DNA of 64,000 nucleotides, taken from assembly GCF_004365875.1 (NCBI RefSeq), contig NZ_SODF01000004.1:186001-250000 (forward strand). The letters are read 5' to 3'. A program made the translations under genes and the position numbers. Origin of the DNA: Kribbella kalugense. GTDB lineage: Bacteria > Actinomycetota > Actinomycetes > Propionibacteriales > Kribbellaceae. A model generated the notes under the pieces. It saw nothing but the letters and a program-made list of their open reading frames with translations. It had not been told where the DNA came from and made no database searches. How positions within the stretch are numbered: position 1 is the first letter of the stretch; each line of letters starts with the position of its first letter. Positions 7,897 to 16,147 of this stretch are shown here, in pieces.

Positions 7897-8936
7897 CCGC
7901 GCTGACGCTGTCCCCGGCCGAGTCCGAGGAAGTCGTCACCCAGCGGATCACCGAAATCACGCCACCACGGCGGCCGGACCGCCGCTCAGGTGTGCAGCCG
8001 ATCGCGGTCGTGATCGGCGGTCAGCCGGGTGCCGCCAAGTCGACCGTCCAGGACCTCGTCCAGGCCGCACTCGGACCTGACACCGCCGCGTCGTACGAGG
8101 CCGACGACGATGCCGGGGCACATCCGCGCTACGACGCCGCGATGCGGGCCGGCGGTATCGATGCCCTCAGCAACGTGGTGCGGAACCTCCCGCCGGACCT
8201 GAGCGAACGCTGCCTGGACAGCCTGCTGTCCGCCGACCCGCCGTACGACGTGGTGACCAGCGCGTGGCTGGAGACCGGGGATCGCGCCAAGCAGGCCGCG
8301 GACATCTTCCACAATGCCGGCCATCGGACCGTGATGGTCTACGTCGCCACGAACGAGGCCGACAGCCTGCTGGCGATCGCGAACCGCTACCAGCAGTCGA
8401 AGGACGCCACCGGCAGCGGCCGATGGGTGGACCGCGAACTGCATGACCGGGTCTACCCGGGCATACCGGACGCGGCGCATGCGGTCGAGGCAGGAGGATA
8501 CGCCGACGACATCTACGTCGTGGACCGGGCGGGCAACGTGCTGTACGAGAACCATCGCAACGCCGACGGCACCATGCAGGCACCACTCGGGGCCAAGGCG
8601 GCCCTCATTGCCGAGCGCGACCGCCCGCCGACACCCGAGGAGCACCAGCACTTCGTCGAGACGGCGCGCTCGCTGCGTGCGCGTGGTGACCAACTGGAGG
8701 AGCCGGTCGGCGACATGGTCCGGGCAGCGATGCGCAGGCAGATCCGGCGCCCGGTGGCTCAGTCGGCGAGCAGCGAACCCGTGCCCGGGACACGACTCGA
8801 CGCCCGGCTGGCGGCGCTCCAGCACGTGACCGGCTCCGGTGTGGCCGCACCCGGTGGCATCGCGCCGCCCGACTCGGCTGACGACGCTCGACGACCGGGC
8901 GGACGGCCGGCGCCGGGGCAGTCGCGAGAGCGTTGA
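7893..8936 (+). CDS. Zeta toxin family P-loop kinase
   Basis: Zeta toxins phosphorylate UDP-activated amino sugars and so block cell-wall synthesis. The 347-residue product has a Walker A loop GGQPGAAKST at residues 42-51, a central zeta core (SYEADDDAGAHPRYD, then VTSAWLETGDRAKQA and TVMVYVATNEADSLL) and a long Pro/Arg-rich, probably disordered C-tail. The core arginine-rich region around NRYQQSKDATGSGRW is where the family binds ATP phosphates. It is coupled to the small upstream gene by ATGA. The stop lies 2 nt from the stop of the convergent PhyH gene. Assignment to the zeta family is good; toxicity and substrate are inferred. Confidence 0.82.
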   Translation: MTALTLSPAESEEVVTQRITEITPPRRPDRRSGVQPIAVVIGGQPGAAKSTVQDLVQAALGPDTAASYEADDDAGAHPRYDAAMRAGGIDALSNVVRNLPPDLSERCLDSLLSADPPYDVVTSAWLETGDRAKQAADIFHNAGHRTVMVYVATNEADSLLAIANRYQQSKDATGSGRWVDRELHDRVYPGIPDAAHAVEAGGYADDIYVVDRAGNVLYENHRNADGTMQAPLGAKAALIAERDRPPTPEEHQHFVETARSLRARGDQLEEPVGDMVRAAMRRQIRRPVAQSASSEPVPGTRLDARLAALQHVTGSGVAAPGGIAPPDSADDARRPGGRPAPGQSRER

Positions 8937-8938
8937 TC

Positions 8939-9718
8939 TCAGGTTTCGGCTGCGTAGTCGCCGCAGGGGCCGCCGCCGATGGCTTCGGGGAGGACTGTCT
9001 CGCGGCGGTCCGGCTTGACGAGGGGGTTGTAGAAGGCGGCGATCTCGACGCTCTCCTCCGGGATGTAGTGGAAGATCAGCGAACGGCGGAAGCGGTCGGC
9101 GCTGGTGTTGGGCCGCGATCCGTGCACAACGCTGCCGTTGAAGAACAGAGCGTCGCCGGCGCGCATCTTCGTCTGCACCTTGCTCAGCCCGTCCGGAATC
9201 GGCACCTCGGCACCGGTGAAGGACTCGGCCAGGTCGGCCGGTTCGGGGCAGAGCAGCTCGATCTGGTGTGAGCCGGGGACGACGGCCAGCCCGCCGTTCT
9301 CCGCGTCCACGTCGTCGATCGCGATCCAGGCGGCCAGGCAGGTCTCGGGATGTGTCCGCAAAGACATGTTGTCCTGGTGCAGCGCCTGTCCGCGGGCGCC
9401 CGGCGGCTTGAAGTAGAACATCGACTGAGCGCCCAGCGCCGGACCGATCAGCGCCTGGACGACATCGAGGATCCGGCTGTCCAGCATCAACTCCATCGAG
9501 AGCTGCCCGACCGCCAGGTCGTCGCGGCGGTGCGGGTGCACGAAGCGCGGGAACCGCGACAGCGGATCGTCGTCGGGTACGCCGTCGTCGATCGCGAGCG
9601 AGTGGTCAACGGCAACCTGCTCCATGAACACGGTCTTGATCCGCTCGACCTCGGCGGAATCGATCAGCTGGGGGACCTGGACGATGCCGTCCCGTTCGTA
9701 GACATCCACGACTGTCAT
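8939..9718 (-). CDS. Phytanoyl-CoA dioxygenase (PhyH) family protein
   Basis: An Fe(II)/2-oxoglutarate-dependent oxygenase of 259 residues. The metal site is visible: HQDN (His-x-Asp) in the middle, the distal His in VVHGSRPN, and the 2-oxoglutarate-binding Arg in RRSLIFHYIP. FYFKPPGARGQALHQDN and PGSHQIELL are classic PhyH segments. The substrate is unknown; bacterial members hydroxylate small metabolites as well as acyl-CoAs. It is divergent from an AraC-type regulator with a 50-bp shared promoter region, suggesting regulation by that neighbour. A second PhyH/AraC pair lies at 24.8-26.3 kb. Confidence 0.88.
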   Translation of the reverse strand: MTVVDVYERDGIVQVPQLIDSAEVERIKTVFMEQVAVDHSLAIDDGVPDDDPLSRFPRFVHPHRRDDLAVGQLSMELMLDSRILDVVQALIGPALGAQSMFYFKPPGARGQALHQDNMSLRTHPETCLAAWIAIDDVDAENGGLAVVPGSHQIELLCPEPADLAESFTGAEVPIPDGLSKVQTKMRAGDALFFNGSVVHGSRPNTSADRFRRSLIFHYIPEESVEIAAFYNPLVKPDRRETVLPEAIGGGPCGDYAAET

Positions 9719-9768
9719 ACGTCCAGGATGCTGCGGCGGGGCGTTGGCCAGCGATAGTCTATTGAGCT
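9719..9768. promoter_or_regulatory. Divergent PhyH/AraC promoter region
   Basis: The 50-bp gap holds both promoters. On the + strand TAGTCT (9755-9760) lies 8 nt before the GTG at 9769 with no ribosome site, consistent with a near-leaderless AraC message. No convincing -35 element was found. Any AraC binding sites for both genes must lie here or inside the gene starts. Confidence 0.45.
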
Positions 9769-10566
9769 GTGAACCTTCGAGATCCTGCTGAGTCGCCGCA
9801 TCCGGTGGTTCGCCGGCTGATCACCGGTGAGTTCGACGAAGGCCCTGAGTACGCGACGTATCGGCGGCACGGTACGACGGACTGGCTGCTGGTGCAGACG
9901 CTCGACGGCAGGGGACGATTCGGTCATGTCCCGGCCGAGCCCGGCAGCGTGACCCTGGTCCGTCCGGGCACTCTGCACGACTACGCCACCGTCGGCGACC
10001 GCTGGCAGTTCCTCTATGCGCACGTGCACCCGAAGCCCGACTGGCTGCCCCTGCTCGACTGGCCGGAAGTTGCACCCGGCATCGTTCAACTCACCCCAGC
10101 GCGCACTACTTTCGATCGGATCGCCGACCACCTGCGAGACGCCGTACGGCATCAGCACAGCGTCCTCCCGCAGGCCGAGCAGCTCAGCGCGAACTCGCTG
10201 GAGGCCGCGCTGCTCTGGTGCGACACCCAGAACCCGAAGGCCGTCCAGATCGACGACCGCCTGCTTCGCGCCATCGAACTCATCGACCAGGACCTGACCG
10301 CGACCCTCGACGTACCGCGGCTCGCGCGAGCGGTGAACCTGTCGGTGTCGCGCTTCGCCCACCTGTTCCGCGACCAACTCGGCGTCAGCCCCCAACAGTT
10401 CGTCGAACGCCGCCGCCTCGACGCCGCGGCCCGGCTCCTGGAACTGACAAGCCGCTCCGTCGCCTCGGTCGCCACCCAGGTCGGCTACGCCGATCCGCTG
10501 TACTTCGCGACCCGCTTCCGTCTACACACCGGATTAAGCCCCACCGCGTACCGCCGGAGACCTTAG
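9769..10566 (+). CDS. AraC-family transcriptional regulator
   Basis: A 265-residue regulator. The N-terminal half is a cupin-like effector domain (PGSVTLVRPGTLHDYATVG). The C-terminal ~100 residues carry the two AraC helix-turn-helix units: DVPRLARAVNLSVSRFAHLF and SVASVATQVGYADPLYFATR, then the LSPTAYRRR end. It most likely controls the divergent PhyH gene and itself; the ligand is unknown. The GTG at 9769 is the only sensible start next to the TAGTCT -10 box. Its TAG stop overlaps the -10 box of the next gene. Confidence 0.9.
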   Translation: MNLRDPAESPHPVVRRLITGEFDEGPEYATYRRHGTTDWLLVQTLDGRGRFGHVPAEPGSVTLVRPGTLHDYATVGDRWQFLYAHVHPKPDWLPLLDWPEVAPGIVQLTPARTTFDRIADHLRDAVRHQHSVLPQAEQLSANSLEAALLWCDTQNPKAVQIDDRLLRAIELIDQDLTATLDVPRLARAVNLSVSRFAHLFRDQLGVSPQQFVERRRLDAAARLLELTSRSVASVATQVGYADPLYFATRFRLHTGLSPTAYRRRP

Positions 10567-10569
10567 GCT
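10564..10569 (+). promoter_or_regulatory. -10 element TAGGCT for the amino-acid ABC operon
   Basis: TAGGCT includes the AraC gene's stop codon and ends 7 nt before the ATG at 10577. No Shine-Dalgarno sequence is present, so the operon's first gene may be leaderless. Confidence 0.4.
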
Positions 10570-10576
10570 TCTCCGC

Positions 10577-11431
10577 ATGAGAACCGGTGTAGTGGTGGGT
10601 CTGGCGGCGCTGGTCGCCATGGGGCTGGGGGCGTGTGCGCCGGAGGACAGCCCGTCAGGGTCCTCGACGCCGTCCGGGGCGGATGCCTGTGCCAAGGACA
10701 AGCTGGCGGTGAAGACCACCGGAACGCTGACGGTCGGCACCGACAAACCGGCGTACGAACCGTGGTTCAGCGACAACAACCCGAGTAACGGCAAGGGGTA
10801 CGAGTCGGCCGTCACTTACGCGGTGGCGAAGAAGCTCGGGTTCGACCAGGCACAGGTGAAGTGGCTGACGGTGCAGTTCAACACGGCCTTCGCGCCCGGC
10901 ACAAAGGCGTTCGACCTGGACGTGAACCAGGTGTCGATCTCCGAGGAGCGGCGTAAGGCCGTCGACTTCTCGTCCGGGTACTACGACGTGCGGCAGACCG
11001 TGATCACCACCGCGGGCAGCAAGATCGCGAACGCCAAGTCGGTCGCGGAGCTGGCCGACGCCAAGCTCGGAGCTCAGGTCGGTACGACGAGCTACACCGC
11101 CCTGCGCGATCAGGTGAAGCCGAAGCAGACCCCGGCCGTCTTCGACACCAACGACCTGGCCGTGCAGGCACTGAAGAACAAGCAGATCGACGGCATCGTG
11201 GTGGACCTGCCGACGGCCTTCTACATGACCGCGGCGCAGCTCGACAACGGCAAGATCGTCGGTCAGCTGCCGTCGAGCGGGACCACCGAGCAGTTCGGGT
11301 TCGTGCTCGCGAAGGGTTCGAAGCTGACCGGCTGCGTCACCCAGGCGGTCGACGCGCTCAAGTCGGACGGCACGCTGGCGAACCTGCAGAAGCAGTACCT
11401 GACCGAGTCAGGGGCTCCCGAACTCTCGTGA
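10577..11431 (+). CDS. Amino-acid ABC transporter substrate-binding lipoprotein
   Basis: The extracellular binding protein of a polar amino-acid importer. The 284 residues open with a lipoprotein signal peptide; the lipobox is LGAC at about residues 17-20, followed by a Ser/Pro linker. The SBP_bac_3 fold is evident: GTLTVGTDKPAYEPW, then SISEERRKAVDFSSGYY and a C-terminal FGFVLAKGSKLTGC. The ligand is an amino acid or similar, not determinable. The stop overlaps the permease GTG start by 4 bp, beginning a three-gene operon. Confidence 0.93.
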   Translation: MRTGVVVGLAALVAMGLGACAPEDSPSGSSTPSGADACAKDKLAVKTTGTLTVGTDKPAYEPWFSDNNPSNGKGYESAVTYAVAKKLGFDQAQVKWLTVQFNTAFAPGTKAFDLDVNQVSISEERRKAVDFSSGYYDVRQTVITTAGSKIANAKSVAELADAKLGAQVGTTSYTALRDQVKPKQTPAVFDTNDLAVQALKNKQIDGIVVDLPTAFYMTAAQLDNGKIVGQLPSSGTTEQFGFVLAKGSKLTGCVTQAVDALKSDGTLANLQKQYLTESGAPELS

Positions 11432-12279
11432 CCGACTGGCAACCATCGCCGCTCCAACTGGAGCGGATCGCGTACCGGCGCAGGCGGGCCCGGCGGTCGA
11501 CGCTGATCGCCGTGGTCAGCTCGGTGGTGCTGCTCGCGCTGGTTGCCGTCGGCATCGGTTCGACGCCGGGCTGGCCGCGGGTCCGGTCGACGTTCTTCGA
11601 CGTCCACCGCGGCTGGCAGGCGCTCCCGGTCGTTGCCCAGGGCCTCTGGCTGAACGTCCGGGTGATGCTGATCTGCGCCGTGCTGATCGTGATCTTCGGT
11701 ATGACGCTGGCGATCATGCGGACGTTGCGCGGCCCGATCTTCTTTCCGTTGCGCGTGTTCGCGGCTGCCTACACCGACGTGTTCCGTGGTCTGCCGTTGC
11801 TGTTGGTGATCTTCCTACTCGGCTTCGGCGTACCGGCTCTGCAGTTGCGCGGGCTGCCGAACCAGGCGGTGATCTGGGGTGGCGCCGCGCTCGTGCTGAC
11901 GTATTCGTCGTACGTCGCCGAGGTGTTCCGGGCCGGCATCGAGTCGGTGCATCCATCCCAGCGAGCGGCCGCGCGGTCGCTCGGGCTGAACTATCGCCAG
12001 ACACTGCGCTTCGTCGTACTTCCCCAGGCCGTACGCCGCGTGCTGCCGCCGTTGCTGAACGACTTCGTCAGCCTGCAGAAGGACTCCGGCCTGATCGCGG
12101 TCCTCGGTGTCATCGACGCGATCCGGGCCGCTCAGCTCGAGACGGCCGAGGACTTCAACTTCACGCCGTACGTCGTGGCTGGGCTGCTGTTCGTCGCGCT
12201 GACGATCCCGCTGACCCGGCTGACCGATTACGTCGCTCGCCGGCAGGGCTGGTACGGCGCGGGAGGTGGGCCGGTATGA
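11428..12279 (+). CDS. Amino-acid ABC transporter permease
   Basis: Membrane permease of the HisM/GlnP class, 283 residues. It has a cytoplasmic basic N-terminus (YRRRRARRSTL), about five transmembrane segments and the EAA loop near residues 165-185 (GIESVHPSQRAAARSLGLNY), which contacts the ATPase. The N-terminal extension carrying the first membrane helix and ~40 periplasmic residues is longer than in the simplest members. GTG start inside the preceding stop; its own stop overlaps the ATPase start by ATGA. It works with its two operon neighbours. Confidence 0.92.
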   Translation: MTDWQPSPLQLERIAYRRRRARRSTLIAVVSSVVLLALVAVGIGSTPGWPRVRSTFFDVHRGWQALPVVAQGLWLNVRVMLICAVLIVIFGMTLAIMRTLRGPIFFPLRVFAAAYTDVFRGLPLLLVIFLLGFGVPALQLRGLPNQAVIWGGAALVLTYSSYVAEVFRAGIESVHPSQRAAARSLGLNYRQTLRFVVLPQAVRRVLPPLLNDFVSLQKDSGLIAVLGVIDAIRAAQLETAEDFNFTPYVVAGLLFVALTIPLTRLTDYVARRQGWYGAGGGPV

Positions 12280-13019
12280 GCCTGCTGTCGTTGCGCGGGA
12301 TACGGAAGGTGTACGGCGACAACGTCGTACTGAACGATTTCGGTCTGGACGTCGAGCCGGGGGAGTGCGTCGTACTCATCGGCGCTTCCGGATCGGGGAA
12401 GTCCACGTTGTTGCGGTGCGTCAACCTGCTCGAGGTCGTGGACGACGGCGTGATCGAGCTGGACGGCGTCGACATCACCGATCCGCGGGTGGACGCGGAC
12501 CGGATCCGGTCGCGGATCGGGATCGTCTTCCAGTCGTACAACCTGTTCCCGCATCTGAGCGTGCTGGACAACATCACGCTGGCGCCGATCCGCGTTCATC
12601 GGGTGCCGCGGGATGTTGCGCGAGCGCGTGCTGTGGAGATGCTGGAGCGGGTCGGACTGGGCGACAAAGCGTCGGCCAAACCGGACGAGCTGTCCGGCGG
12701 TCAGCAACAGCGCGCCGCGATCGCGCGGGCGATGGTGAACTCACCCCAGCTGATGCTGCTCGACGAGGTCACCTCGGCACTCGATCCCGAGCTCGTCGGC
12801 GAGGTGCTCGATCTGCTGCGCGAACTCAAGTCCGAAGGCATGACGATGCTCGTCTGCACGCACGAGATGGCCTTCGCCCGCGAGGTCGCCGACCGGGTCT
12901 GCTTCCTCCACCAAGGTCGCCCACTCGAGGTCGGCCCGCCCGCTCAGGTCCTGGACGATCCGCAGGAGCCTCGGACCCGGGAGTTCCTCCGCCGGGTCAG
13001 CGGGACGACAGGTAGGTAA
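12276..13019 (+). CDS. Amino-acid ABC transporter ATP-binding protein
   Basis: The ATPase that energises the importer, 247 residues. Walker A is GASGSGKST, the Q-loop lies in GIVFQSYNLFPH, the signature is LSGGQQQRAAIARA, Walker B is LMLLDEVTSALD and the switch His is in VCTHEM. All are intact. The ATG start overlaps the permease stop. Its last 23 bp overlap the end of the convergent response-regulator gene, so the two transcripts would be complementary at their 3' ends. Confidence 0.95.
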   Translation: MSLLSLRGIRKVYGDNVVLNDFGLDVEPGECVVLIGASGSGKSTLLRCVNLLEVVDDGVIELDGVDITDPRVDADRIRSRIGIVFQSYNLFPHLSVLDNITLAPIRVHRVPRDVARARAVEMLERVGLGDKASAKPDELSGGQQQRAAIARAMVNSPQLMLLDEVTSALDPELVGEVLDLLRELKSEGMTMLVCTHEMAFAREVADRVCFLHQGRPLEVGPPAQVLDDPQEPRTREFLRRVSGTTGR

Positions 13020-13644
13020 GGACCGCGATCACGCGGCGGTTGTCGTCCTCGGACGGCGGCAGGTCGAGCTTGGCGAAGATGTTGTTGGTGTGTTTGCTGA
13101 CCGCCTTCTCGGTGACGAAGAGGGCGCTGGCGATCGCGGCGTTCGAGCGACCCTCGGCCATCAGACCGAGTACTTCGGACTCACGCGGCGTGAGCCGGCC
13201 GATCGGTTCGTCCCGGGTGTTGCGGGCCAGCAGCTGACCGATCACGTCCGGGTCCATCGCAGTACCGCCGGCGGCAACCCGGCGTACCGCGTCCAGGAAC
13301 TCGGCGACGTTCGACACCCGGTCCTTGAGCAGGTACCCGACCCCGCCGCCACCGCCGGTGAGGAGCTCCCGCGCGTACAGCTGCTCGACGTACTGCGAGA
13401 GGACCAGGATCGGCAGGCCGGGGACCTGCCGGCGGGCCTCGATCGCGGCCTTCAGGCCCTCGTCGGTGAACGTCGGTGGCAGCCGGACGTCGACCACGGC
13501 GACGTCCGGCCGGTGCTCCACCAGAGCGGGCACCAGCCGGGGTCCGTTGTCGACCGCCTCCACGACCTCGAAGTCGTGCGCCTCCAGCAGGCGGATCAGG
13601 CCGTCCCGGAGGAGGGCATGGTCTTCAGCGATGAGGACTCGCAA
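12997..13644 (-). CDS. NarL/DesR-type response regulator
   Basis: A DNA-binding response regulator of 215 residues. The receiver domain has the acidic pair EDH near residue 7, the phospho-acceptor Asp in VAVVDVRLPP and the Lys in YLLKDRV. The LuxR-type helix-turn-helix (LTPRESEVLGLMAEGRSNAA, TEKAVSKHTNNIF) is at the C-terminus. The TTG at 13644 was chosen because GGAG lies 5 nt upstream and homologues start at MRVLIAEDH. It overlaps the sensor kinase gene by 49 bp, so the kinase and regulator are co-expressed. Likely partner of the kinase at 13596-14894. Confidence 0.93.
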   Translation of the reverse strand: MRVLIAEDHALLRDGLIRLLEAHDFEVVEAVDNGPRLVPALVEHRPDVAVVDVRLPPTFTDEGLKAAIEARRQVPGLPILVLSQYVEQLYARELLTGGGGGVGYLLKDRVSNVAEFLDAVRRVAAGGTAMDPDVIGQLLARNTRDEPIGRLTPRESEVLGLMAEGRSNAAIASALFVTEKAVSKHTNNIFAKLDLPPSEDDNRRVIAVLTYLSSR

Positions 13645-14894
13645 GGTAGCTCCATGATCACAGTGGTCGGCCCGGCGCTCGGGCTCACCACGGTCAACGT
13701 ACCGTCGAAGGCGGCCAGTCGCCGCTCGATACCGTACAGACCCCCACCGGGCCTGACCACGGCACCGCCGACGCCGTCGTCGCCGACGATCATGTGCAGC
13801 TTCTCGTCCTCATGAGTGATCTGGATCCAGGCTGTGGTCGCGGCCGAGTACTTGACCGCGTTCGCGAGGCACTCGGCCACTGCGAAGTACGCCGCCGACT
13901 CGACCGGCGCGGCCGGCCGGCCCGGTACGTCGTAGGTGACGTCGACCTTGAATGGGCAGGACATCGCGAGAGCCTTGATCGCGCCGTCCAGACCGCGGTC
14001 GGCGAGCACCGGCGGGTGGATCCCGCGGACCAGGTCCCGCAGCTCGGACAGCGCCGTACTCGCGGACTCGCGTGCCTCGGTGAGCAGGGCGGCTGCCTGG
14101 GCCGGGTCGCGGGCGACCATCTCCTCGGCCATACCGAGGTTCATGCTGAGCGCGGCCAGCCGGGCTTGGGCTCCGTCGTGCAGGTCGCGCTCGATCCGAC
14201 GCAGCTCGGCCGCCTGGGTGTCGACGGTCTCGGCGCGGGACTCGGCCAGCTCGCGGACCCGCATCGCCAGCTTGGCGCTCTCGGTCGGGCCGAGCAGCGA
14301 GCGGGCCAGGAAGGCGTTCGCCTTGAGCAGCCGCTCGCCGGCGGCCTGCCAGATCAGGAAGGCGATCAGCGCAACCGGCATGACCAGGAAGCTGGTCCAG
14401 AAGTTCACCGTCACCAGCCCGCCGAACGGCTCGGTGAACACGCCCTCCGGCGTGACACCGACGAGCAGCGGGTAGACGAGGTAGAAGAGAGTGGCCAGGA
14501 ACAGCACCGCGCTCAGCAGACAGAGGGTGAACCCGATCACTGCGTTCACCAGCAGCCAGATGATGTCCCGCCAGGTCTGCGGATCGGTGAGGATCGTCCG
14601 CAGCCGCATCAGCATGCCGGGCATCGGTGGCTTCTTGTACGGCCGCGGGATTCGCTCACCGAGGAAGCCGGCCATGATCGTCCGGTGGCAGTTCGCGAAC
14701 CACCGGGCGGACGGCACCACGACAAGCAGTAGCGGGATCCCGACCCAGACCGCGATCAGCGGCACGGATACCACGCTGAGCACGAACAGGGCGATCCCCA
14801 GCTCGGCCAGGATCGCGAGGAACAGCGCGATCCACGGCTGTGCAAGCTTCGGGTACCGCATCGGCGGTGCCTCGGTGGTAGCCACGGTTGTCAT
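13596..14894 (-). CDS. Membrane sensor histidine kinase (HisKA_3, DesK/NarX class)
   Basis: A 432-residue kinase. The first ~210 residues hold four hydrophobic segments in two hairpins (ALFLAILAELGIALFVLSVV, then GFTLCLLSAVLFLATLFYLV), resembling the 'putative sensor' domain of actinobacterial kinases. Next come a helical dimerisation domain with the phospho-acceptor His in ERDLHDGAQARLA, and a HATPase with VAECLANAVKYS (N box) and GDDGVGGA (G1 box). There is no extracellular sensor domain, so it probably senses the membrane or an intramembrane signal. It is divergent from a fatty-acid desaturase, a pairing like DesK/DesR-des of Bacillus; the control relationship is inferred. Confidence 0.92.
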   Translation of the reverse strand: MTTVATTEAPPMRYPKLAQPWIALFLAILAELGIALFVLSVVSVPLIAVWVGIPLLLVVVPSARWFANCHRTIMAGFLGERIPRPYKKPPMPGMLMRLRTILTDPQTWRDIIWLLVNAVIGFTLCLLSAVLFLATLFYLVYPLLVGVTPEGVFTEPFGGLVTVNFWTSFLVMPVALIAFLIWQAAGERLLKANAFLARSLLGPTESAKLAMRVRELAESRAETVDTQAAELRRIERDLHDGAQARLAALSMNLGMAEEMVARDPAQAAALLTEARESASTALSELRDLVRGIHPPVLADRGLDGAIKALAMSCPFKVDVTYDVPGRPAAPVESAAYFAVAECLANAVKYSAATTAWIQITHEDEKLHMIVGDDGVGGAVVRPGGGLYGIERRLAAFDGTLTVVSPSAGPTTVIMELPCESSSLKTMPSSGTA

Positions 14895-15083
14895 GCACCC
14901 ATCATGACGCAGCGTAGGACCCGGTTCAGTGGAGTTAACCCCCCACTGTCGAGGGGCACAAACCCCCGGTCACTCCGGGTAGTAGCACTCGTGTGTTCGA
15001 TCGTTAGGGCGGCAAGGCTTGATGCCGTACGCTGGCCGCGGCTGTACGCCTAGGCCCCCAACCGCACCCGAGACGAGGACCTG
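14895..15083. promoter_or_regulatory. Intergenic control region, sensor kinase / desaturase
   Basis: This 189-bp divergent spacer must contain the promoters for both the two-component system and the desaturase. It has a CAGTGG...CCACTG inverted repeat around 14932-14948 and a CCCGG...CCGGG repeat near 14970-14985. Either could be a response-regulator site or a hairpin. GAGGA precedes the desaturase ATG. No confident -35/-10 pair could be assigned. Confidence 0.4.
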
Positions 15084-16109
15084 ATGGCTCAGCCACCTGT
15101 GCTACCTATTGCCACCCGCGGCTCCGATTTCTCCCCGCTTTTGCGGGAGGTCAAGGCCGCCGGCCTGCTGGAGCGCCGTACTGCGGCCTACGCGATGGCG
15201 ATCGGGATCAACGTCGGGCTGATGGCCCTCACTTGGGCGGCAATCGCCACTGTCGGCGCCACGTGGTGGGTGCTGCTGCTGGCCTTGCCGCTCGGCATTC
15301 TGACCACCCGCTCGGCGTTCTTCGGGCATGACGCCGGTCACCAGCAGATCGCCAGCTCGCGCAAGCTCCACGACTGGATCGGCATGCTGCACGGCAACAT
15401 CGTGCTCGGCATGAGCTACGCCTGGTGGAACGACAAGCACAACCGCCACCACGCCAACCCGAACCACACCGACAAGGACCCGGACGTCGGTGCCGGCGTG
15501 CTGGTCTGGACGCTCGAGCAGGCCGAGGGCCGCAAGGGCCTGGAGGGCTGGCTGAGCCGCAACCAGGCGCGGATCTTCTTCCCGCTGCTCACCCTGGAGG
15601 GCTTCAACCTCAAGGTTTCGAGCATCCGCTTCCTGTGGGCTCGTCGCCGTACGCACCAGATCGAGCTCGGCCTGATGGCGGCGCACCTGGTGCTGTACTT
15701 CACCGCGCTGTTCCTGATCATGGCGCCGGGGCAGGCGGTGGTGTTCGCGCTGGTGCACCACATGATCTTCGGGCTGCACCTCGGCAGCGTGTTCGCGCCG
15801 AACCACAAGGGCATGGAGATGCCCGATGACGACACCAACTGGGGTCACCTGGAGAAGCAGGTGCTGACCTCGCGCAACGTCAACGGCGGTCTGGTCACCG
15901 ACTGGATGATGGGCGGGCTCAACTACCAGATCGAGCACCACCTCTTCCCGAGCATGCCGCGGGCCAACCTCCGCTTCGCCCAGCCGATGGTGCGCGAGTA
16001 CTGCGAACGGGTCGGAATGCCCTATGTGTCAACGACTCTGCTCGAGTCGTATCGGCTGGGGTTGCGCCACATGCACGAGGTCGGCCAGGAGCTTCGCGCC
16101 GCTAACTGA
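15084..16109 (+). CDS. Membrane fatty-acid desaturase
   Basis: Introduces a double bond into an acyl chain of membrane lipid or acyl-CoA at a di-iron site. The three histidine boxes are intact: HDAGH near residue 75, HNRHH near residue 113, and QIEHHLFP near residue 280. Membrane segments surround them (MALTWAAIATVGATWWVLLL, FTALFLIMAPGQAVVFALV). The 341 residues fit acyl-lipid desaturases. Regioselectivity is not readable. The ATG has GAGGA upstream. The neighbouring divergent DesK-like kinase suggests control of membrane fluidity. Confidence 0.93.
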   Translation: MAQPPVLPIATRGSDFSPLLREVKAAGLLERRTAAYAMAIGINVGLMALTWAAIATVGATWWVLLLALPLGILTTRSAFFGHDAGHQQIASSRKLHDWIGMLHGNIVLGMSYAWWNDKHNRHHANPNHTDKDPDVGAGVLVWTLEQAEGRKGLEGWLSRNQARIFFPLLTLEGFNLKVSSIRFLWARRRTHQIELGLMAAHLVLYFTALFLIMAPGQAVVFALVHHMIFGLHLGSVFAPNHKGMEMPDDDTNWGHLEKQVLTSRNVNGGLVTDWMMGGLNYQIEHHLFPSMPRANLRFAQPMVREYCERVGMPYVSTTLLESYRLGLRHMHEVGQELRAAN

Positions 16110-16132
16110 CCGAGTGACCTGGCTCATACCGC

Positions 16133-16138
16133 TAGCCT
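16133..16138 (+). promoter_or_regulatory. -10 element TAGCCT
   Basis: TAGCCT lies 9 nt before the ATG at 16148, with only AAGAGCT between, giving a message with almost no leader. Confidence 0.35.
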
Positions 16139-16147
16139 TGAAGAGCT

